Assembly: GCF_017104715.1 (NCBI RefSeq)
Contig: NZ_JAAGPI010000010.1
Span: forward strand, 212,086 to 276,085
Origin: Burkholderia sp. Ac-20365
GTDB taxonomy: Bacteria; Pseudomonadota; Gammaproteobacteria; Burkholderiales; Burkholderiaceae
DNA: 64,000 nucleotides
Reading direction: 5' to 3'
In this document: piece by piece, positions 61,054-64,000 of the stretch
How positions within the stretch are numbered: the stretch's first letter is position 1
Layout of the letters: each line of letters opens with the position of its first letter
Position numbers and translations under genes: made by a program
Notes under the pieces: model-generated
The model's input: only the letters and a program-made list of their open reading frames with translations
Told to the model about the DNA's origin: nothing
The model's database searches: none

Positions 61054-62523
61054 TCATCCGAACAGGCCGTGCAGGAACCAGCGCGGCTCCTCTTCGGCAT
61101 CGCGGCTGCTGATGCGCTCGCGATACACCCAGTAGCAGGTGCGATCTTCGCCTTGCATGACGAAGTAATCACGCGTGACGAGTGCGCCGTCGAACCAGCC
61201 CGCTTCGATCCGTTCACCCGGCGACGCATGCTTGAGTGGTGAACCGTAAAACGGCCGATGCTGGCGCATCAGCAGACGCACAGGCGTCGCCAGCATCCAT
61301 GTCGGACGCGGCAAGCCTTTGGGCAACTGGATTTTCTTTTCCACGTGGTTGATCGGCACCCAGCGATTCGCAATTTCGGGCCGGTAATCCGCCGTCGGCG
61401 CGGGTCGCAGCACGTTCTCTTCGCCGTTGCGCGCGATCAGCAGTTCGATCAGCCGCGCGTGATCCGCCGGCGATCCGCCTGGCTGAGGGAAAAGCTGATC
61501 GGTGGCAGGCTCGGCGCCATCGACTTTCGACGCGTCAAGCCGCAATGCGATTGCAGGCGCCTCTAGTGTGAGCCGATGCAAGCGCTCCTTCACGAGACGC
61601 AGCAAATGATCTTCGCGCCACGCTGCTTCGCCCAATGCGATATCGATCGATGTCGGTGCAATCGCTTCGCGACCACGCTCATGCTCGAACGACAACGTGA
61701 TCGCCGTCACGGCCAACTGCTTCGCGCATAACCAGCCACACAACTGCACGATCAACCGATGCGCAGCAAACACCGCGCCGTCCGCATGCTCCAGACGATC
61801 GGGCAATTCGAGACGCGCGCTGAACGTGGGCGGCAGTTCGAGCCAGTCGAACAGTTCCGGCGCGGTGCCGAACGCGCGGTCGATCGAATCCAGCAGATGC
61901 TCGCCACAACGCCGCTGCAAACCGGCGCGCGGCAAACGGCGCACGTCGGCAATCGATTCACAGCCGAGACCGCTGAACCAGTCCGCAAACGGACGGATTT
62001 CCGGCACGGCGAGCATCGGCAACGGTTCGAGCACGCGTTCCAGCGACGCGAGTTGCAGCACGCGCCGGTTGCCATATTTCGCCAGCAGCCATGCGCCCTG
62101 TCCGGTTGGCGCGGCGCTGATGCGCGCCGTCAGACCGAGCGCGTCGAGAATCGCCTTTGCCTCGCGACACACCGACAACAGCCCGCCGAATAGTCGCAAA
62201 CTCCCGCCGACTTCGACGAGCACCGTCGCTTCGTCGAGCAGCGCGACATCGGGCGAAAACTTCATCAGCGCGACGCCGACTTCCCGTTGCGCGGCGTTCT
62301 CTCGCCCAATGTCGCGCTCGTAGAGCGCCGTCTCCGGCGACAGCGTCAGCACACCACCGCGCTTCATCCCCAGACGCACGCCCGCCGTGCGGGCTGCGCC
62401 GTCGGCGATCGTGACCTTGTCTTTCTCCAGTACCGCGCTGCCGTGTTCAGGCTCAGGCGACCACCTCGGTCGAAAGACTTCGAGCGGCAACTTCGGCAAG
62501 TGGACGGCGAGAAAGACGCGCAT
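61054..62523 (-). CDS. imuB: ImuB, Y-family polymerase-like mutagenesis protein
   Basis: 489 residues with the Y-family polymerase fold. The first metal motif is replaced (FLAVHLPKLPLEVF instead of an Asp), so it is probably not an active polymerase, as known for ImuB. The later LLDEATVLVEVGGSLRLFGG remains. The C-terminal part carries the region that binds the clamp and ImuA/DnaE2. It overlaps imuA by 71 bp and is followed by dnaE2. Confidence 0.93.
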   Translation of the reverse strand: MRVFLAVHLPKLPLEVFRPRWSPEPEHGSAVLEKDKVTIADGAARTAGVRLGMKRGGVLTLSPETALYERDIGRENAAQREVGVALMKFSPDVALLDEATVLVEVGGSLRLFGGLLSVCREAKAILDALGLTARISAAPTGQGAWLLAKYGNRRVLQLASLERVLEPLPMLAVPEIRPFADWFSGLGCESIADVRRLPRAGLQRRCGEHLLDSIDRAFGTAPELFDWLELPPTFSARLELPDRLEHADGAVFAAHRLIVQLCGWLCAKQLAVTAITLSFEHERGREAIAPTSIDIALGEAAWREDHLLRLVKERLHRLTLEAPAIALRLDASKVDGAEPATDQLFPQPGGSPADHARLIELLIARNGEENVLRPAPTADYRPEIANRWVPINHVEKKIQLPKGLPRPTWMLATPVRLLMRQHRPFYGSPLKHASPGERIEAGWFDGALVTRDYFVMQGEDRTCYWVYRERISSRDAEEEPRWFLHGLFG

Positions 62524-63160
62524 GACGGGAAAACAGAACGGGGGTGGGTTGAAGAGAAATCGACAGAGGCTCCGCGCGTGTTGGACCTCGTCGTTTCACG
62601 ATGTCGACCATCAGGCCGTCGGCCGAAGGTCGTAATGCCAGTCGCAATACAGCCGGCGATGAGTCCTGCGCCGATGCGAGCGGCCGGACCATGATGAAGA
62701 GCGTTTCCGACGACTGTGCGGCCAGATGCAGGCGACGTAACGACGACGCCTGCGCATGCTGCGCCCACAGGATCAGCGCGCCACAGGTGCCGGCACGCAG
62801 GATTTGCTCGGCGGACCAGAAGGCATCGGCGGTTTTGGGAGTTTTGACCTGCAGCAGTCTGTCGAGCGAGAGTCCGATGTAATCGAGGCCCAGACCGTCT
62901 GGAATATGCGGCGGCTGTACCAGTGCGATGTGACGATCGCTGAGTGAACTCAATGCAGGCCGTAACAGCCGCATTTCACCGACACCGGGTACCTGCACCA
63001 GCAAGTCGACCAGCGCGCCGACGGGCCAGCCGCCGCCCGGTAATTCGGTCGATAGCGCGGGGTATCCGGTGTCGAGCGAGCGCCGTCCGCCGCGTGCGAG
63101 CTGCGAAGCGCGCCATAGCGATGGGTGAATCTCTTCGACACGGGTAGCTGCGGATGACAT
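62453..63160 (-). CDS. imuA: ImuA, RecA-like SOS mutagenesis protein
   Basis: 235 residues of the SulA/RecA-related ImuA family: TELPGGGWPVGALVDLLVQVPGVGEMRLLRPALSSLSDRHIALVQPPHIPDGLGLDYIGLSLDRLL, then WSAEQILRAGTCGALILWAQ. The last 20 residues run into imuB in another frame. It is the first gene of imuA-imuB-dnaE2 and starts 16 bp after a LexA box. Confidence 0.92.
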   Translation of the reverse strand: MSSAATRVEEIHPSLWRASQLARGGRRSLDTGYPALSTELPGGGWPVGALVDLLVQVPGVGEMRLLRPALSSLSDRHIALVQPPHIPDGLGLDYIGLSLDRLLQVKTPKTADAFWSAEQILRAGTCGALILWAQHAQASSLRRLHLAAQSSETLFIMVRPLASAQDSSPAVLRLALRPSADGLMVDIVKRRGPTRAEPLSISLQPTPVLFSRHARLSRRPLAEVAARSLSTEVVA

Positions 63161-63176
63161 CGGCGTAGGAAAATAC

Positions 63177-63192
63177 CTGTATATTTGTACAG
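63177..63192. promoter_or_regulatory. LexA (SOS) box before imuA
   Basis: CTGT-ATATTTGT-ACAG, a full CTGT-N8-ACAG LexA site, 16 bp upstream of the imuA start. It predicts induction of the cassette after DNA damage. Confidence 0.93.
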
Positions 63193-63575
63193 TATCCTAC
63201 ACGCAAATGATGGTGGGAATGGCGCCCTTTTTGGGGAGGGCTGAGGGCGTTTTCTTACGGCGTGAGCGTGGTGCTTGAGACGTGTTAAGACATTTAGTCA
63301 GATGTCTGGGGGGTTACGGGAGCGTAAATCGAGAAGAAAATGATCGCTGACAGACGTGAGGCCGTCGATCATTCGACGATGCAGTCGTTGCTGCGATATA
63401 GATCTAGCAACTGGGCGGATATCGTTTGCACCAGACGCGGAAAAGGCGGGACATTGAGAATTTGGGGGATGCCGGCCATTGCAGCCAGCCCGACGTTCGA
63501 GGCACGGCCGTTAATTTCCGGCCGTAGAAACGCCAAGACCCCGCTTTTGAGGGCGGGGTCTTGTCTGGGTAAGGA
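63193..63575. other. Gene-free region between the SOS cassette and the rRNA operon end
   Basis: 383 bp with no supported gene; short ORFs here lack ribosome sites. It contains a CGGCC/GGCCG hairpin (about 63506-63523) and the rRNA operon hairpin at 63535-63562. Confidence 0.5.
63535..63562 (-). terminator. Terminator-like hairpin downstream of 5S rRNA
   Basis: A perfect 10-bp stem AAGACCCCGC (63535-63544) / GCGGGGTCTT (63553-63562), 8-base loop, 14 bp past the 5S 3' end. The T tail on the minus strand is short. Confidence 0.7.
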
Positions 63576-63691
63576 GCCTGACGATTACCTACTTTCACAC
63601 GGGCAATCCGCACTATCATCGGCGTAGAGTCGTTTCACGGTCCTGTTCGGGATGGGAAGGGGTGGGACCGACTCGCTATGGTCATCAGGCA
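63576..63691 (-). rRNA. rrf: 5S ribosomal RNA
   Basis: The minus strand reads GCCTGATGACCATAGCGAGT and continues with the conserved TCCCATCCCGAACAGGACCG and GCCGATGATAGTGCGG segments, ending in ATCGTCAGGC, which pairs with the 5' end to form helix I. The sequence is that of Burkholderia-type 5S. Ends are set within one or two bases. Confidence 0.95.
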
Positions 63692-63886
63692 TGACGGGTT
63701 GCTGCGTCGCGGGTTAGCGCGCCACAGCCAATCTGGAAGAAGTGTGTGTAAAGAGGGTTGTGTTGTTTCTGGCACAACACCGATCTCTCAACCTGTGTGT
63801 TCCGTCTGGAGACCCCTGCGCTTTGCGCAGGGGTGGGGCATCCATAAGTGCTAAAGCACTAACGGCTGCCGACACACACCTGTTAT
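63692..63886 (-). other. 23S-5S internal transcribed spacer
   Basis: About 195 bp between the 23S 3' end and 5S. It contains a strong GC hairpin, ACCCCTGCGC / GCGCAGGGGT (about 63812-63834), probably a processing stem, and no tRNA. Confidence 0.8.
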
Positions 63887-64000
63887 AGGATCAAGCCTTA
63901 CGGGCAATTAGTATCAGTTAGCTTAACGCATTACTGCGCTTCCACACCTGACCTATCAACGTCCTGGTCTTGAACGACCCTTCAAGGGGCTCGAAGCCCC
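63887..64000 (-). rRNA. rrl: 23S ribosomal RNA, 3' end (partial)
   Basis: The minus strand from the right edge contains GACGTTGATAGGTCAGGTGT, GGAAGCGCAGTAATGCGTTA and GCTAACTGATACTAATTGCC, the conserved last segment of 23S rRNA, ending near GGCTTGATCC. The rest lies outside the window. Confidence 0.95.

Noticed and set aside
63340..63627. A 95-residue plus strand frame running into the 5S gene
   Set aside because: It overlaps the rRNA terminator and 5S rRNA and has no ribosome site or recognisable sequence.

Overview
The window looks like a chromosomal segment of a Burkholderiaceae betaproteobacterium, most likely Paraburkholderia or a close relative. The reasons are the high GC content, the 5S/23S rRNA sequence, the imuA-imuB-dnaE2 cassette, an ftrABCD-type ferrous iron operon, hemP, DUF3563, many LysR regulators beside small exporters, and a repeat of a kind common in this group. 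No prophage, integrase, transposase or CRISPR array is visible. It is core and accessory metabolism rather than an island.

Layout. 1-9122: the N-terminal part of pelA (Pel polysaccharide hydrolase/deacetylase, running off the left edge), an AraC regulator, a LysE exporter, small conserved proteins (DUF523, DUF1328), TetR and LysR regulators, an RhtA-like exporter and a SnoaL-fold protein. 9123-9935: a non-coding composite element of two diverged repeat copies in inverted orientation, between two convergent genes. 9936-15598: an orphan homodimeric 2-oxoacid dehydrogenase E1 (AceE/MdeB-like) divergent from an Lrp regulator across a large inverted repeat, then an acyl-CoA synthetase and MgtC. 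15779-17669: a small lipoprotein, a DUF2591 protein, an SGNH hydrolase and a minimal PAAR protein. 17861-24733: a catabolic operon (2-hydroxycarboxylate transporter, AtoE-type transporter, amidohydrolase, family III CoA-transferase, CitE-like lyase) with a divergent LysR. 24948-30958: tRNA-Ser(GGA), a two-subunit Na+/solute symporter with an EF-hand-like loop, acs, and an EamA transporter.

31194-45562 is dominated by iron: fumarase, bacterioferritin, murI, bfd, tonB-exbB-exbD, then LysR/pirin, OsmC, DUF1857, hemP, a GlcG/HbpS-like heme-binding-type protein and ftrABCD. Three 19-bp Fur-type boxes with the same layout lie before bfd, hemP and ftrA, so storage, release, TonB energisation, heme uptake and ferrous iron import can be read as one regulon. 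A candidate structured RNA sits between hemP and the GlcG-like gene.

45929-57876: uvrB, an aromatic/aspartate aminotransferase, a patatin-like phospholipase with 3-hydroxybutyrate dehydrogenase, an aldo/keto reductase, rlmJ, an orphan ABC substrate-binding protein, DUF3563 with upstream NtrC-like sites, cueR/copZ with a perfect CueR operator, and an RmlD-like reductase. 57898-63192: the SOS mutagenesis cassette dnaE2-imuB-imuA behind a LexA box. 63576-64000: 5S rRNA, spacer, and the 3' end of 23S rRNA.

Best candidates for something new: the composite inverted repeat with covarying hairpins, the E1/Lrp pair, the CoA-transferase/CitE/amidohydrolase operon, the EF-hand symporter, the hemP-downstream RNA, and the TGCAC-N7-GTGCA sites before DUF3563. 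All were read by eye; no similarity search was possible.
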